Below, piece after piece: positions 23,592 through 32,895 of a DNA stretch of 64,000 nt (positions are counted from its first letter, which is position 1; each line of letters starts with the position of its first letter). The stretch comes from Dethiosulfatarculus sandiegensis (GTDB taxonomy: Bacteria; Desulfobacterota; Desulfarculia; Desulfarculales; Desulfarculaceae): NCBI RefSeq assembly GCF_000931935.2, contig NZ_AZAC01000034.1, forward strand, positions 248,001 through 312,000, in the 5' to 3' direction. Position numbers and translations under genes: made by a program. The notes beneath the pieces are model-generated. The model searched no databases. It was not told the DNA's origin and was given only the letters and a program-made list of their open reading frames with translations.

Positions 23592-26282
23592 ATGTCTCTA
23601 TCCATCACCAAAAAGTTAACTATCTCAACTGTGCTGCTGGCCCTGGCAGCCTTGGCGCCCTTTGCGGTTTTGGCCTATTTTTCAGTAACTACGGCCCAGG
23701 ACTCATTTATTGAGGATCGTTTCAGCCAACTGGATTCTGTAAAAATCATCAAAAAGAGGCAGATTGAAAAGTATTTTCAAGACCGTGAGCACGATATGGC
23801 CTCCCTGGTCGAGACCGCCGGAGTGCTGAGGCGGGACGCTTTTGAAAAATTGCTTATTGTGCGCACTTCCAGGCAAGAACAGCTTGAAACATATCTCACT
23901 GAAAAACTTACCCAAATTAAGGATCTTGCTGAAAGCCCTTTCGTTATGGAAGGAGTGCGGAAGATTACCGGGGCCTCTTTGGGGGATGCTGGAAATTCGA
24001 CTTATGCGGAGTCAGCAGGCGCGGAACTGAAATCCTGGCTGGGAAGATACGCCAAGAGCCATCACCTGCCGGAAATATATGTGATATCTGCCGAGGGAAA
24101 GCTGGCATTCAACACCGGGAGCGCCAAAGCGCCGGGTGAGGACCTTTCCCAGGGGCAAATGGCTGAAACCGGTTTGGCTCGCGCTTTTTACCAAGGCAGC
24201 AAGGAAGCCTGGCTGGAGGACTTTTCCCTTTACAAACCTTTGGGAGAGACCCCTGTGGCCTTTGCCGCCGCGCCGGTGAAACAGGGAGAAGATCTTTTGG
24301 GAGTGATTTGCTTTGCCTTTTCTCCTGAGATGATCAACAAGATTATGATGAATAGAAAAGGCATGGGAAAAACAGGTGAAGCCTATCTGGTCGGTTCTGA
24401 TTACAGGCTAAGGAGTAATTCATTTCTGGATCCGAAAAATCGTTCCATTGAAGCTTCATTTTTGGGAACAGTGGAAAAGAACGGGGTCAAGACCCTGGCC
24501 AGCAAACAGGCCCTTCTGGGTGAGACCGCAGAAAAGGTAGTGATCGACTACAATGGCAATCCGGTTTTATCCAGTTATTCTCCTTTCAAAATATCCGGGC
24601 TCAATTGGGCTCTATTGGCCGAGATAGATGTGGCCGAGGCGTTTTCCCCTGAAGATTTAAAAGGAAATCAGTTTTTTGAGCAATATCAAAAAAATTACGG
24701 TTACTATGACCTCTTTTTAATCAATCCGGACGGATATTGCTTTTATTCAGTGGCCAAAGAGGCTGATTATCAGACCAATCTTATAAACGGTAAATTCAGT
24801 TCATCCAATCTGGGAGAGCTTGTCCGCCAGGTAAAGCAAAGCCACTCCTTTGCCATGGCCGATTTTAAGCCCTACGCCCCCAGCAAGGGTGAGCCTGCCG
24901 CTTTTCTAGCTGAGCCGCTTGTGCATGACGATAAGGTGGAGATGATAGTTGCCCTGCAGGTTTCCTTAAAAGCCATAAACCAGATTATGCAGGAGCGCAC
25001 CGGCATGGGAAAATCCGGCGAGACCTATCTGGTTGGAGCGGATATGCTGATGCGCTCGGATTCGTACTTAGACCCTCAAAACCATACGGTAGCCGCCTCA
25101 TTTGCCAATCCCGGGAAGGGCAAAGTGGATACCGAAGCCGCCAGGGCTGCTTTAAGGGGTAACACCGGTCAGGGCATCATCACAGACTATTTGGGGAACC
25201 CGGTGCTCTCCTCTTACGCGCCGGTGGAAATTTTGGGCCATAAATGGGGGATTTTGGCTGAACTGGATGAGATAGAGGTTGTCGCTGAATCCGTGGCTGC
25301 GAAACGGCTTTTAAATATGGTTTTGGTGATAAGCGTCATAGCCGGTTTGTTCATCCTGGCGGTTATAACCCTGAACCTGATTACCGTCCGCAAAATGGCC
25401 GTAACCCTGAGACATGTTTCCACAGGTCTTTTCCAGGGAGCCGGTGAGATAAACAACGCTGCTTCGCAGGTTTCGGACTCCAGTCAGTCCCTGGCTCAAG
25501 AAGCTTCGGAACAGGCGGCCTCCCTGGAAGAAACATCTTCCTCTCTGGAAGAGATGGCTTCCACGGCCAAGCTTAACGCAGACAAGGCAAATGAGGCAAA
25601 TCACCTCATGGGACATGCCAGGGATGTGGTTGATCAGGCAGACCACTCCATGCAGGATCTGGCCGAAGCAATGGGCAAGGTCTCATCTTCCAGCGCCGAG
25701 ACTGCCGGGGTGATCAAAACTATTGATGAAATCGCTTTTCAAACCAATCTGCTGGCCTTGAACGCGGCGGTGGAGGCTGCCAGGGCAGGGGATGCGGGAG
25801 CCGGTTTTGCCGTGGTGGCCGACGAGGTGCGCAGCTTGGCCATGCGGGCGGCTGAGGCTGCCAGAACCACCCAGGATTTGATCCAAGGGAGCCTGTCAAA
25901 CATAGAACGCGGAGCAGATCTGGCCAAGTCCGCAGGTGAAGCTTTTTCCCAGGTGGGAGAGAGTGCGGGCAAGGTGGCTGAGCTGGTGACCGAGATTGCG
26001 GCAGCAAATCAGGAGCAGGCCCATGGCGTGGACCAGATCAACAAGGCCGCCCTGCAGATGGATCAGGTGACCCAACAGGTGGCGGCAAACGCGGAAGAAT
26101 CTGCCGCAGCCAGTGAGGAGCTGGCTGCCCAGTCCAAGAATATGCACCAGATGACCAACAGCCTTTCGGTGATGGTCAATGGCTCCAAAAAGGCGGATGC
26201 CCTGATCCGGGAGCAGTCAGGAGGCAAGGCCAAGACAGTTCAGCCCAGGTCTGAACTACTCGAAGCCGGTGATAGTTTTTAG
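23592..26282 (+). CDS. methyl-accepting chemotaxis protein with duplicated Cache-type sensor region
   Basis: An 896-residue chemoreceptor. A membrane helix at about 12-34 and another at about 575-598 bound an outside region of over 530 residues. Within it two like segments occur about 215 residues apart, near 252 and 466: GMGKTGEAYLVG and GMGKSGETYLVG, each followed by SFLDP or SYLDP and later GNPVLSSY. The cytoplasmic part has the MCP hairpin tip IDEIAFQTNLLALNAAVEAA near 711 and FAVVADEVRSLA. No CheR-docking pentapeptide is seen at the end. RBS CGGAGG precedes the ATG. It stands alone with its own terminator. Confidence 0.93.
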   Translation: MSLSITKKLTISTVLLALAALAPFAVLAYFSVTTAQDSFIEDRFSQLDSVKIIKKRQIEKYFQDREHDMASLVETAGVLRRDAFEKLLIVRTSRQEQLETYLTEKLTQIKDLAESPFVMEGVRKITGASLGDAGNSTYAESAGAELKSWLGRYAKSHHLPEIYVISAEGKLAFNTGSAKAPGEDLSQGQMAETGLARAFYQGSKEAWLEDFSLYKPLGETPVAFAAAPVKQGEDLLGVICFAFSPEMINKIMMNRKGMGKTGEAYLVGSDYRLRSNSFLDPKNRSIEASFLGTVEKNGVKTLASKQALLGETAEKVVIDYNGNPVLSSYSPFKISGLNWALLAEIDVAEAFSPEDLKGNQFFEQYQKNYGYYDLFLINPDGYCFYSVAKEADYQTNLINGKFSSSNLGELVRQVKQSHSFAMADFKPYAPSKGEPAAFLAEPLVHDDKVEMIVALQVSLKAINQIMQERTGMGKSGETYLVGADMLMRSDSYLDPQNHTVAASFANPGKGKVDTEAARAALRGNTGQGIITDYLGNPVLSSYAPVEILGHKWGILAELDEIEVVAESVAAKRLLNMVLVISVIAGLFILAVITLNLITVRKMAVTLRHVSTGLFQGAGEINNAASQVSDSSQSLAQEASEQAASLEETSSSLEEMASTAKLNADKANEANHLMGHARDVVDQADHSMQDLAEAMGKVSSSSAETAGVIKTIDEIAFQTNLLALNAAVEAARAGDAGAGFAVVADEVRSLAMRAAEAARTTQDLIQGSLSNIERGADLAKSAGEAFSQVGESAGKVAELVTEIAAANQEQAHGVDQINKAALQMDQVTQQVAANAEESAAASEELAAQSKNMHQMTNSLSVMVNGSKKADALIREQSGGKAKTVQPRSELLEAGDSF

Positions 26283-26298
26283 TTGTGGCCGGAATTGA

Positions 26299-26337
26299 TC
26301 ATGAAGCCCGGAAGTTCTCCCGGGCTTCATGATTTTT
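26299..26337 (+). terminator. rho-independent terminator after the chemoreceptor gene
   Basis: Perfect 13-bp arms 26299-26311 and 26320-26332, 8-base loop, then TTTTT. Confidence 0.9.
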
Positions 26338-26415
26338 GAAAAAAATTGCCGAATGCCGTTTGTCTTGCCCGGCCCGTTCAAAAACGCCTTGTCAACGGTG
26401 GCCATTTGATCCCTT

Positions 26416-27300
26416 TTAAGTAATTTCCTGTCGGCACATTTCCATAAAACTCTTAAGGGCGGGGGAGAGCCATTTCTCCTGGTGCCATATCATCAAGACC
26501 GCCGTCTCCAGGGTCCCTAATTCCCAATCAAGCTGCACCAGCTCCCCTGTTTTCAATTCAGCGGAAACCGAGGCCAGGGGCATCAGGCTTAGCCCCACGT
26601 CTTGAGCCAGGCATTTTTTGGCTCCTGCAATGCTTTGCATTTCCAGCACCGGGCATTCCGGACCCGGAGTTTTCCTTAGCGGCTCTTCCAGAAAATAGCG
26701 GTAAGAACAATCCACCTTGGTCAAAACCAGGGGCAGGCCTTTTAGTTGTTTAAGGCTTATGCCTTTTGTTTGGGCCAGGGGGTGACCGGGGCCTGCCACC
26801 AGGACCAGGGGCTCCATGGCCAGGGCCTGGACCTTCAGATCCTTAGTGACAATAGTGTTGGTGATCAAAAAGGCCAGATCCACAAATCCTTTGCGCAGGT
26901 CCCGTTTAAGGCTCATCACGGCACAGGTTATGAATTCAAGCCTAACTTTGGGATGGGCCTTGTGAAATCGGGCTATCACCGGTCCCAGCCGGTTGGTGAC
27001 AAGGCTCTCCGGAACCCTTATGACCAAAGATCCCTTAAGTTCCGATTCATCGCTTAAGGCGGCATAGGCCTCCTGTTCCAGGTCCAGTAGTTTGCGGGCA
27101 TAGTCCAGGAGTTTTTCCCCTGCTTCGGTGATCAATATCCGCCTGCCCAGGCGGTCAAAGAGCCGGGCGCCAAGCTCCTGCTCCAGGGCCTGAATTTGGG
27201 TGGAGACTGTGGACTGAGCATAATTCAGGATTTGGGAGGCCTTTTGGAAACTCTGCACTTCGCAGACCGTGGCAAAGGTCTTTAAGTTCCTTATTTCCAT
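26416..27300 (-). CDS. LysR family transcriptional regulator
   Basis: A 294-residue LysR protein: helix-turn-helix at about 18-38 (SFQKASQILNYAQSTVSTQI), then ALEQELGARLFDRLGRRILITEAG, and a periplasmic-binding-like effector domain from about 90. It is divergent from the C_GCAxxG_C_C gene across 120 bases that contain an 8-bp inverted repeat, so that gene and itself are its likely targets. The effector is unknown. Confidence 0.93.
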   Translation of the reverse strand: MEIRNLKTFATVCEVQSFQKASQILNYAQSTVSTQIQALEQELGARLFDRLGRRILITEAGEKLLDYARKLLDLEQEAYAALSDESELKGSLVIRVPESLVTNRLGPVIARFHKAHPKVRLEFITCAVMSLKRDLRKGFVDLAFLITNTIVTKDLKVQALAMEPLVLVAGPGHPLAQTKGISLKQLKGLPLVLTKVDCSYRYFLEEPLRKTPGPECPVLEMQSIAGAKKCLAQDVGLSLMPLASVSAELKTGELVQLDWELGTLETAVLMIWHQEKWLSPALKSFMEMCRQEIT

Positions 27301-27353
27301 GAACGTTCCTTTTATCGGAAACCCTGATGCATAACATCGAAATAAATCGTTTG

Positions 27354-27381
27354 TTTTGATAGATAGCTGATGATATCAAAA
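27354..27381. promoter_or_regulatory. inverted-repeat operator candidate for the LysR regulator
   Basis: TTTTGATA (27354-27361) and TATCAAAA (27374-27381) are exact inverses 12 bases apart, lying between the divergent LysR and C_GCAxxG_C_C genes. LysR proteins bind such dyads (T-N11-A type). Confidence 0.6.
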
Positions 27382-27447
27382 TTTATGAATAAAAGACATG
27401 GGTAACAAACAGGCGAAATCATGACCAGTCAAAAAAGGGAGAATAAA

Positions 27448-27876
27448 ATGGAGCAGAGCCAACTAGAGGGGCAGGCCAGACAGATGATGAAAGAGGGTCT
27501 AAACTGCGCAGAGACGGTGGCCAAGTGTGTTTTGGATATCTGCGCGCCCGATCACGGCTGCACCGCTCCCAGAACAGCCACAGCCTTTGGGGGCGGAATG
27601 GCCAGAAGCTTGAAAGAGACCTGTGGCGCGGTAAGCGGAGGGCTTTTGGCCCTGGGCTATCTATGGGGAAGGGACAGCGCCAAGGAAAAATGGGACAGGG
27701 TGGAGAAACCGGCGGTGGAATTCCGCAGGCGCTTTATTGACGAGTTCGGCACCTGCAACTGCGCCGGACTGCTCCACGAGACAAACGGGCGGCCTGATCT
27801 GGAAAAATGCACTGACCTAGTCGTTAAGACCAGCGTAATGCTCCTGGAGATAATTAACGAGTGCAAGAGGCCCTAA
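27448..27876 (+). CDS. C_GCAxxG_C_C family protein
   Basis: About 142 residues. Conserved cysteines: LNCAETVAKCVLDIC, HGCTAP, FGGGMARSLKETCGAVSGG (the CGAxxG core) and CNCAGLL. This family of small redox-type proteins is common in anaerobes; the function is not established. The frame opens at ATG 27421, but ATG 27448 has AGGGAGA (27436-27442) five bases ahead, so I prefer it. It is probably controlled by the divergent LysR regulator. Confidence 0.85.
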   Translation: MEQSQLEGQARQMMKEGLNCAETVAKCVLDICAPDHGCTAPRTATAFGGGMARSLKETCGAVSGGLLALGYLWGRDSAKEKWDRVEKPAVEFRRRFIDEFGTCNCAGLLHETNGRPDLEKCTDLVVKTSVMLLEIINECKRP

Positions 27877-27889
27877 ACTGCCGGGTCCG

Positions 27890-27919
27890 GCCCTTGCCCT
27901 GTTTTATCAGGGCAAGGGC
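27890..27919. terminator. hairpin between convergent genes
   Basis: Perfect 12-bp arms 27890-27901 and 27908-27919 with a 6-base loop. It overlaps the last codons of the sugar porter gene, so it can end transcripts from the C_GCAxxG_C_C side. There is no strong T-run. Confidence 0.6.
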
Positions 27920-29301
27920 TCGCCCATATCCCTGGGTGGCTTCCCGGCCCTTAAATTGGCCTCAATCACTTCCAGGCTGGAACCCTTGGTCTCCGGCACC
28001 AGCATCCTGCAGAAGAACCAGCCGCCCAGCCCCACCAGGGCGTAGAGCCAAAAGGTCTGGGCCTTGCCCAGGGTTTCGGTGATAGTCAAAAAGCTCATGG
28101 CAATGGCCAGGTTGAAGACCCAGTTGCTTAAAGTGGCCAGGCTCATGGCCAAACCCCTTATTTTCAGGGGATATATCTCGGTTATTAAAAGCCAGGCCAC
28201 CGGGCCAAGGCTCACCGCAAATCCGGCAATGTAAATAAAAAGGCTGGCAACCGCTATCCAACGCAGGGAAGGCCCCAGGATTTTAGCCAGCCAAAAGGCC
28301 CCACCCAGTGCAAAAAGGCTTATGACCATGCAGATAAGGCCCCAGGACAAAAGCGGCTTGCGTCCCACCCGGTCAATGAGCCGTATGGAGACCACGGTAA
28401 AGAGCACATTAACCAGGCCCACTCCCAGGGTGGCGGTGATCGCCGCTGTGTCTGATGCGAATCCGGCCATCTGGAATATGGTTGGCGCATAATAGATAAC
28501 TGTGTTTATGCCGGTGGCCTGTTGCACAAACATGATTCCCACCCCCACCAAGAGGGCGGGCCTGACCCAGGGTTCGCCCAGTTCGGACCAGGTTCCACCG
28601 GGCTGGTTATGGGCGGTTTGCTTTATGGCCTCCAACTCCTTTTCGGCCGCTTTGTCCGGATTAAGCCTGGCCAACACTTCCCTGGCCTTTTCTTCTTCCC
28701 CGCGGAAGACCAGCCATCTGGGGCTGGCAGGCAAAAAAAGCATGCCTCCACCCAGGATCAGGGCCGGGATCGCGCCCATGAGGAACATGTAGCGCCAACC
28801 TTGATCCAGACCGGCGAAAAGGTCATCCGTTAAATAGGAGACCACAATTCCGATTGTGATCATGAGCTGGTTTAAGGAGACAAGGGCGCCCCTGACTTTG
28901 GCCGGGGCAATTTCCGAGATGTAAAGCGGGGCCGCAAAAGAGGCAACACCAATGCCCACACCCACCACCAGCCTGCCCCAGGTTAGAAAAGCCAGGCTGT
29001 TGGCCAGGGCCGTGGTTGCCGAGCCTACCAGGAAAACAGCGGCGCAGCCCATCAAAACCCTGCGCCTGCCCAAGCGGTCACAGAGTTTGCCACTGGCCGC
29101 CACTCCCAGAATACACCCCACCAAAACAGCGCTGACCAGGCTTTCCTGACCCCAAGCGGTTAGTTGAAAATCCTTTTTCAGAAATAACAGCGCGCCCGAT
29201 ATAACTCCGGTGTCAAACCCGAACAAAAGACCGCTTAAAGCGGCCACCATGGCCACCACCAGGACCATGGGGCTTGTTTTAGCCTTATTCTCCCGGGCCA
29301 T
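27907..29301 (-). CDS. MFS sugar porter family transporter
   Basis: A 464-residue, twelve-helix transporter of the XylE/GalP sugar:proton symporter family. Signatures: GLLFGFDTGVISGALLFL, DRLGRRRVLM, PLYISEIAPAKVRGALVSL, PASPRWL, QQATGINTVIYYAPTIF and the end VPETKGSSLEVIE. It should bring a monosaccharide across the inner membrane. It is followed in transcription order after the ROK kinase gene (12 bases apart), which would phosphorylate the imported sugar. Confidence 0.93.
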   Translation of the reverse strand: MARENKAKTSPMVLVVAMVAALSGLLFGFDTGVISGALLFLKKDFQLTAWGQESLVSAVLVGCILGVAASGKLCDRLGRRRVLMGCAAVFLVGSATTALANSLAFLTWGRLVVGVGIGVASFAAPLYISEIAPAKVRGALVSLNQLMITIGIVVSYLTDDLFAGLDQGWRYMFLMGAIPALILGGGMLFLPASPRWLVFRGEEEKAREVLARLNPDKAAEKELEAIKQTAHNQPGGTWSELGEPWVRPALLVGVGIMFVQQATGINTVIYYAPTIFQMAGFASDTAAITATLGVGLVNVLFTVVSIRLIDRVGRKPLLSWGLICMVISLFALGGAFWLAKILGPSLRWIAVASLFIYIAGFAVSLGPVAWLLITEIYPLKIRGLAMSLATLSNWVFNLAIAMSFLTITETLGKAQTFWLYALVGLGGWFFCRMLVPETKGSSLEVIEANLRAGKPPRDMGEPLP

Positions 29302-29313
29302 GAACCCTCCGGC

Positions 29314-30420
29314 TTAGTTATTGTCCAATTGGTTAAGCGCGTAAATATAAGCGCCCAGGCTCACCGCCTTGGCGGTTCCGAGCCTGGTCACTCCCACACC
29401 CAGCCTTTTAAGGGGATCATAGGCAATGGTTTGGGAGCTGAAAGGAATTGAAATGGTCCTGAGATCCCCCTCGCAAAAACGGGTCAGCTGATCCGGGTCT
29501 TCCAGGTTGAAGACCTTTGATTCCAACCGGGGAACATCCTTTTGCCCCGGCCTGTCAAAGGGCCGGTTCATTTGCCTGACCACCTGGTCCAGAAAAAGGT
29601 CATGGGCCCTGCCCAGACCTCCGCCTATGACGATCAGCCCATCCACCAGGGTGGCCGCATTGGCCAGGGCGTCGGCCAGCACATGGGCCAACTCGCTAAA
29701 TGATTCACGGGCCGCTTTTTGATCGCCAGGGACCCGCCCCTTGGCCACAAGGTATATCTCCTTGGGCGAGGGCGCCTGCTCAGGGGTGATCCCGGTCAGC
29801 CGGGCATAGGTGTTTCTGACCCCTCTGATCGAGACTGTCTCCTCCACGGTGAAGCGCGGATTCAGGTGGTTGCTCATGCGGTTTATTTCTCCGCTTGCCC
29901 AGTTGTCACCGCGGAAAAGCTCGCCTTTATGCACTATGCCCGCCCCGAAACCCGTGCCCAGGGTGACGCCCAGGAGGTTTTTAAATCTTTTAGGGCTGTT
30001 CTTTTGGGCCAAAATCTTGTTGACCCAGGGCAAAAGACCTGCCCTGGCTTCGCCAAAGGCAAAAAGATCACCATCGTTATTTATGAAAACAGGCAAGTTG
30101 AAATGGCCTTTCAACATGGGGCCCAGGGCCACGCCGCCCCTGAAGGCCTGCAGGTTTTCCAGGTCGCCGATAATGCCGGGACCGAACTCCGCAGGACCGG
30201 GAAAGGCAAAGCTAATTGCGCAGGGGGATTCGGCAAGGCTTGCGCGCACCTTTTCAAAGCCCTTTATGATCGAGGTGAGAATGTGTTCCAGGTCTTTTCC
30301 CCGGCTGGAAAAGGCAAAGGGTTCATTAACCAGCCCGCCCGCCTGCATGGCCGCAAAGACCAGATTGGTGCCGCCTGCGTCCAGGGTCATTACTATGCGG
30401 GAGTCAGACTGATAATCCAT
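29314..30420 (-). CDS. ROK family sugar kinase-like protein, zinc motif absent
   Basis: A 368-residue ROK protein: MTLDAGGTNLVFAAM at the N-terminus (phosphate loop 1), ISFAFPGPAE, INNDGDLFAFGEA with the catalytic Asp, and LGVTLGTGFGAGIV. The usual ROK zinc motif CxCGxxGCxE is missing; the region reads GEINRMSNHLNPRFTVEE. It has inserted segments and is longer than the common 300-residue kinases. It shares an operon with the sugar porter. A glucose or other hexose kinase is likely; the exact sugar is unknown. Confidence 0.85.
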   Translation of the reverse strand: MDYQSDSRIVMTLDAGGTNLVFAAMQAGGLVNEPFAFSSRGKDLEHILTSIIKGFEKVRASLAESPCAISFAFPGPAEFGPGIIGDLENLQAFRGGVALGPMLKGHFNLPVFINNDGDLFAFGEARAGLLPWVNKILAQKNSPKRFKNLLGVTLGTGFGAGIVHKGELFRGDNWASGEINRMSNHLNPRFTVEETVSIRGVRNTYARLTGITPEQAPSPKEIYLVAKGRVPGDQKAARESFSELAHVLADALANAATLVDGLIVIGGGLGRAHDLFLDQVVRQMNRPFDRPGQKDVPRLESKVFNLEDPDQLTRFCEGDLRTISIPFSSQTIAYDPLKRLGVGVTRLGTAKAVSLGAYIYALNQLDNN

Positions 30421-30532
30421 AGCGGCTCGTTCTGAAAAAGGCTTGGTTTTGGCTTTGTTCTAATTAAGTTTAGCAAAAGCCGTCCCTGACAGACACTTGT
30501 AAAACCTTCAGCGAATTCTTTAAGAAAGCCGG

Positions 30533-31258
30533 TTAAACCGCTTCTGTTGTTTGTCCTTTCTTCTTCTTGGCCCGGATATTCAGGATTTCCACCCCCAATG
30601 AGAAGGCCATGGCGAAATAGAGGTAGCCCTTTTCAATATGTTTTCCCATGCCCTCCACAATCAGCATCACCCCCACCATGAGTAAAAAGGCAAGCGCCAG
30701 CATTTTCAAGGTGGGGTGGTTTTCGATAAAATCGCAGATCAGGTTGGAAAAGGTGATCATTACAAAAATTGCAATTACTATCGCCGCCACCATTATCAGA
30801 ATTTCCCTGGCCATGCCTACGGCGGTGACGACCGAGTCCAGGGAAAAAATCACATCCAAAAGGGCGATTTCAAACAATACTCCCAGATAGGAGACCTTTT
30901 TGCCTTTAAGGTGATGTTCTTCTTCTTTGTGCTCCGTGAGCTTGTGTATTTCCCTGGTGGATTTGACCAGCAGAAAAAGGCCGCCAAAAAACAATATCAG
31001 GTCCCTGCCCGAAAAGGCATGATTCCAAAGCGAGAACAAGGGGCCGACCAGGCTCATGGTCCATTTCAAGGTCAAGAGAAGCAAAATCCTGGTGCCCATG
31101 GCCAGTAAAAGGCCCCAGCGTCTGGCCGAGGCCTGGCTCTTCAGCGGCAGGCGACTGGTCACCAGGGCAATAAAAACAATATTGTCTATGCCAAGGACAA
31201 TCTCCAGGCCGGTAAGAGCCAGGAGGGCGGCCAGGTTCTCCAGGGTCAAGAGCTCCAT
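30533..31258 (-). CDS. TerC family integral membrane protein
   Basis: A 241-residue TerC/Alx-type protein with about seven helices: LTGLEIVLGIDNIVFIALV at the start, FEIALLDVIFSLDSVVTAVGMA in the middle and YLYFAMAFSLGVEILN at the end. The repeated acidic D-N and D-S motifs within helices are the family signature and fit metal ion binding; Mn or other cation export is proposed for relatives. No riboswitch-like structure fits in the short 43-base gap upstream. Confidence 0.9.
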   Translation of the reverse strand: MELLTLENLAALLALTGLEIVLGIDNIVFIALVTSRLPLKSQASARRWGLLLAMGTRILLLLTLKWTMSLVGPLFSLWNHAFSGRDLILFFGGLFLLVKSTREIHKLTEHKEEEHHLKGKKVSYLGVLFEIALLDVIFSLDSVVTAVGMAREILIMVAAIVIAIFVMITFSNLICDFIENHPTLKMLALAFLLMVGVMLIVEGMGKHIEKGYLYFAMAFSLGVEILNIRAKKKKGQTTEAV

Positions 31259-31301
31259 TTCTTCACCTTTTTAAGTGGATTGTCTCATTTGTCGGATAAG
31301 G

Positions 31302-31667
31302 TCAGTCAAAGTCCGGGCCCAGGAGCATGGCTGTATGGATAAGGCCCTTGGTTTCGCCTTTTTGGATCAAGGGAGCCACCCTTATGGAAAACCTTTTGCC
31401 GTCCCTGGCCACGCTCCAGGTGTGCTCCTGGAGACTGCCTTGTCGGTATTGGTTAAGAATAGAATCTATTTTCTGGTTGCTGGTTTTGAGCTTATGGCAA
31501 TTCCTTATGTTCTTGCCCAAAAGAGAAGGTTTTCTCTCAAGTATCTTGGTTGCATATTCATTGTAATAAACCAGGTTTCCCTCAAGGTCGATAATGGAAA
31601 GCGCCACCGGCATCTGTTCAGCGGCTTCCCAAAGGGCCTGCTTCAGGCCTGGGTCCGGTAATGGCAT
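31302..31667 (-). CDS. single PAS domain protein
   Basis: A 121-residue protein that is almost all one PAS fold: AEQMPVALSIIDLEGNLVYYNEYATKILER, GKNIRNCHK and GKRFSIRVAPLIQKGETKGLIHTAM. The NCHK segment gives a Cys-His pair that occurs in redox- or haem-type PAS proteins. There is no output domain, so it would act through a partner. It lies 43 bases ahead of terC on the same strand and may be co-transcribed. Confidence 0.8.
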   Translation of the reverse strand: MPLPDPGLKQALWEAAEQMPVALSIIDLEGNLVYYNEYATKILERKPSLLGKNIRNCHKLKTSNQKIDSILNQYRQGSLQEHTWSVARDGKRFSIRVAPLIQKGETKGLIHTAMLLGPDFD

Positions 31668-31935
31668 GAAAAATCCTTTTTATTTGATTTTGCTTTATAT
31701 CGTAAAAGGCGGCCGATTTTTGCCTTGGTCGCCATATTTGAACCATACTTTATAAAGTCGGTAATTGAAAAGCGTCTTTTGCGGTTGGCATTACCCTTCT
31801 CTTTGTGGGATATTGATGTCAACTGCCTAATTAGAGGTGTTTTTTTTGCTTTTTATTTACCCTGCCGACTCCTTTTTCGGCGGCTCTCCGTGCGCCGCCT
31901 TATCCGGCAGGCTCAGGTGCAGGTGCAAGATAAAC

Positions 31936-32742
31936 ATGGACGCGCTGGCCTTTATAGCAAGGCTTATTGTAAGTCACTCCCTATATCCTGTGGGCGTTAC
32001 ACTCTGGCTGGGACTATTGGGCTCCTTTCTCTGGAAGAGGAATCCCAGATCCCGGATGGGACCCTTTATGATTAGCTTGGGGCTTTTGGTCCTGCTGGTT
32101 TTTTCCCTTCCCATTACCGGGTGGCTGCTGCTTTGGGGGCTGGAGTCAGAGGCTGGTTCCTATGCCGGACCCGAGCAAATAAAAGCAAAGGGCATAAAGG
32201 CCATAGTGGTCTTGAGCGGGGCGCGGCGTACAGGCTCGCGTCCGGTGACGGACCGTTTGAGCAGCTCTTCCGCATTCCGCACCATGGAAGGCGTGCGCTT
32301 GTGGAGGCAAAATCCTTCTGCCCATTTGTATCTGTCCGGCGGGGCCCTGATGAAAAAGAACTCAGTGGCCCGGGGAATGGCGGATCTGGCCCGGTTCATG
32401 GGGGTTCCCGATGATGCCCTGGTGTTGGAGACTGAATCCTGGAACACCGAGGAGCAGGCTGAATTGTTGGTAAGTAAACTAGGTAAAGAACCCTTTTTTT
32501 TGGTCACCTCAGCCTGCCACATGCCGAGGGCCATAACCTTGTTCAGGGGAAAAGGGCTTAATCCGGTTTCCTGCCCCACGGATTTCAGCACAGTTGACCT
32601 GGATTTTGGCATTGAGAGGTTTGTCCCCGGAGCCAAGGGGCTTATCATGAGCCAGGAGGCATTGCATGAATATATGGGCCTGGCCTGGCTATGGCTCAAA
32701 GGTTTTTGGGCGGAGGAAAGCCCCGAAGCTCCCGGTAAATAG
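31936..32742 (+). CDS. YdcF-like DUF218 membrane protein
   Basis: About 268 residues. Two membrane helices at the N-terminus (about 5-27 and 38-60) precede a DUF218 domain: IKAIVVLSGARRTGSRP, LYLSGGALM, VLETESWNTEEQAELLV and FFLVTSACHMPRA. DUF218 proteins (ElyC, SanA, YdcF) handle cell envelope precursors or bind nucleotides; the exact reaction is open. The frame opens at 31837, but the residues before ATG 31936 do not look like the family. The ribosome site is weak, so the start is uncertain. Confidence 0.8.
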   Translation: MDALAFIARLIVSHSLYPVGVTLWLGLLGSFLWKRNPRSRMGPFMISLGLLVLLVFSLPITGWLLLWGLESEAGSYAGPEQIKAKGIKAIVVLSGARRTGSRPVTDRLSSSSAFRTMEGVRLWRQNPSAHLYLSGGALMKKNSVARGMADLARFMGVPDDALVLETESWNTEEQAELLVSKLGKEPFFLVTSACHMPRAITLFRGKGLNPVSCPTDFSTVDLDFGIERFVPGAKGLIMSQEALHEYMGLAWLWLKGFWAEESPEAPGK

Positions 32743-32895
32743 CACCTGATCAGGCCCTTGTCTTGCCCACCGTCAATCTGCGTGGTAATTTTTTAGTTTC
32801 TTCGCGATACTGGCCCGTTCAGGGGCCCGTACTTTTTGGTTTATACATTTTTCATGCCCGGTTATCTTTTCGGGCTTTTTCATGAAACGGAAGAC

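Noticed and set aside
27890..27919. REP-type palindrome
   Set aside because: A perfect 12-bp hairpin at convergent gene ends is explained by termination; no second copy was noticed.
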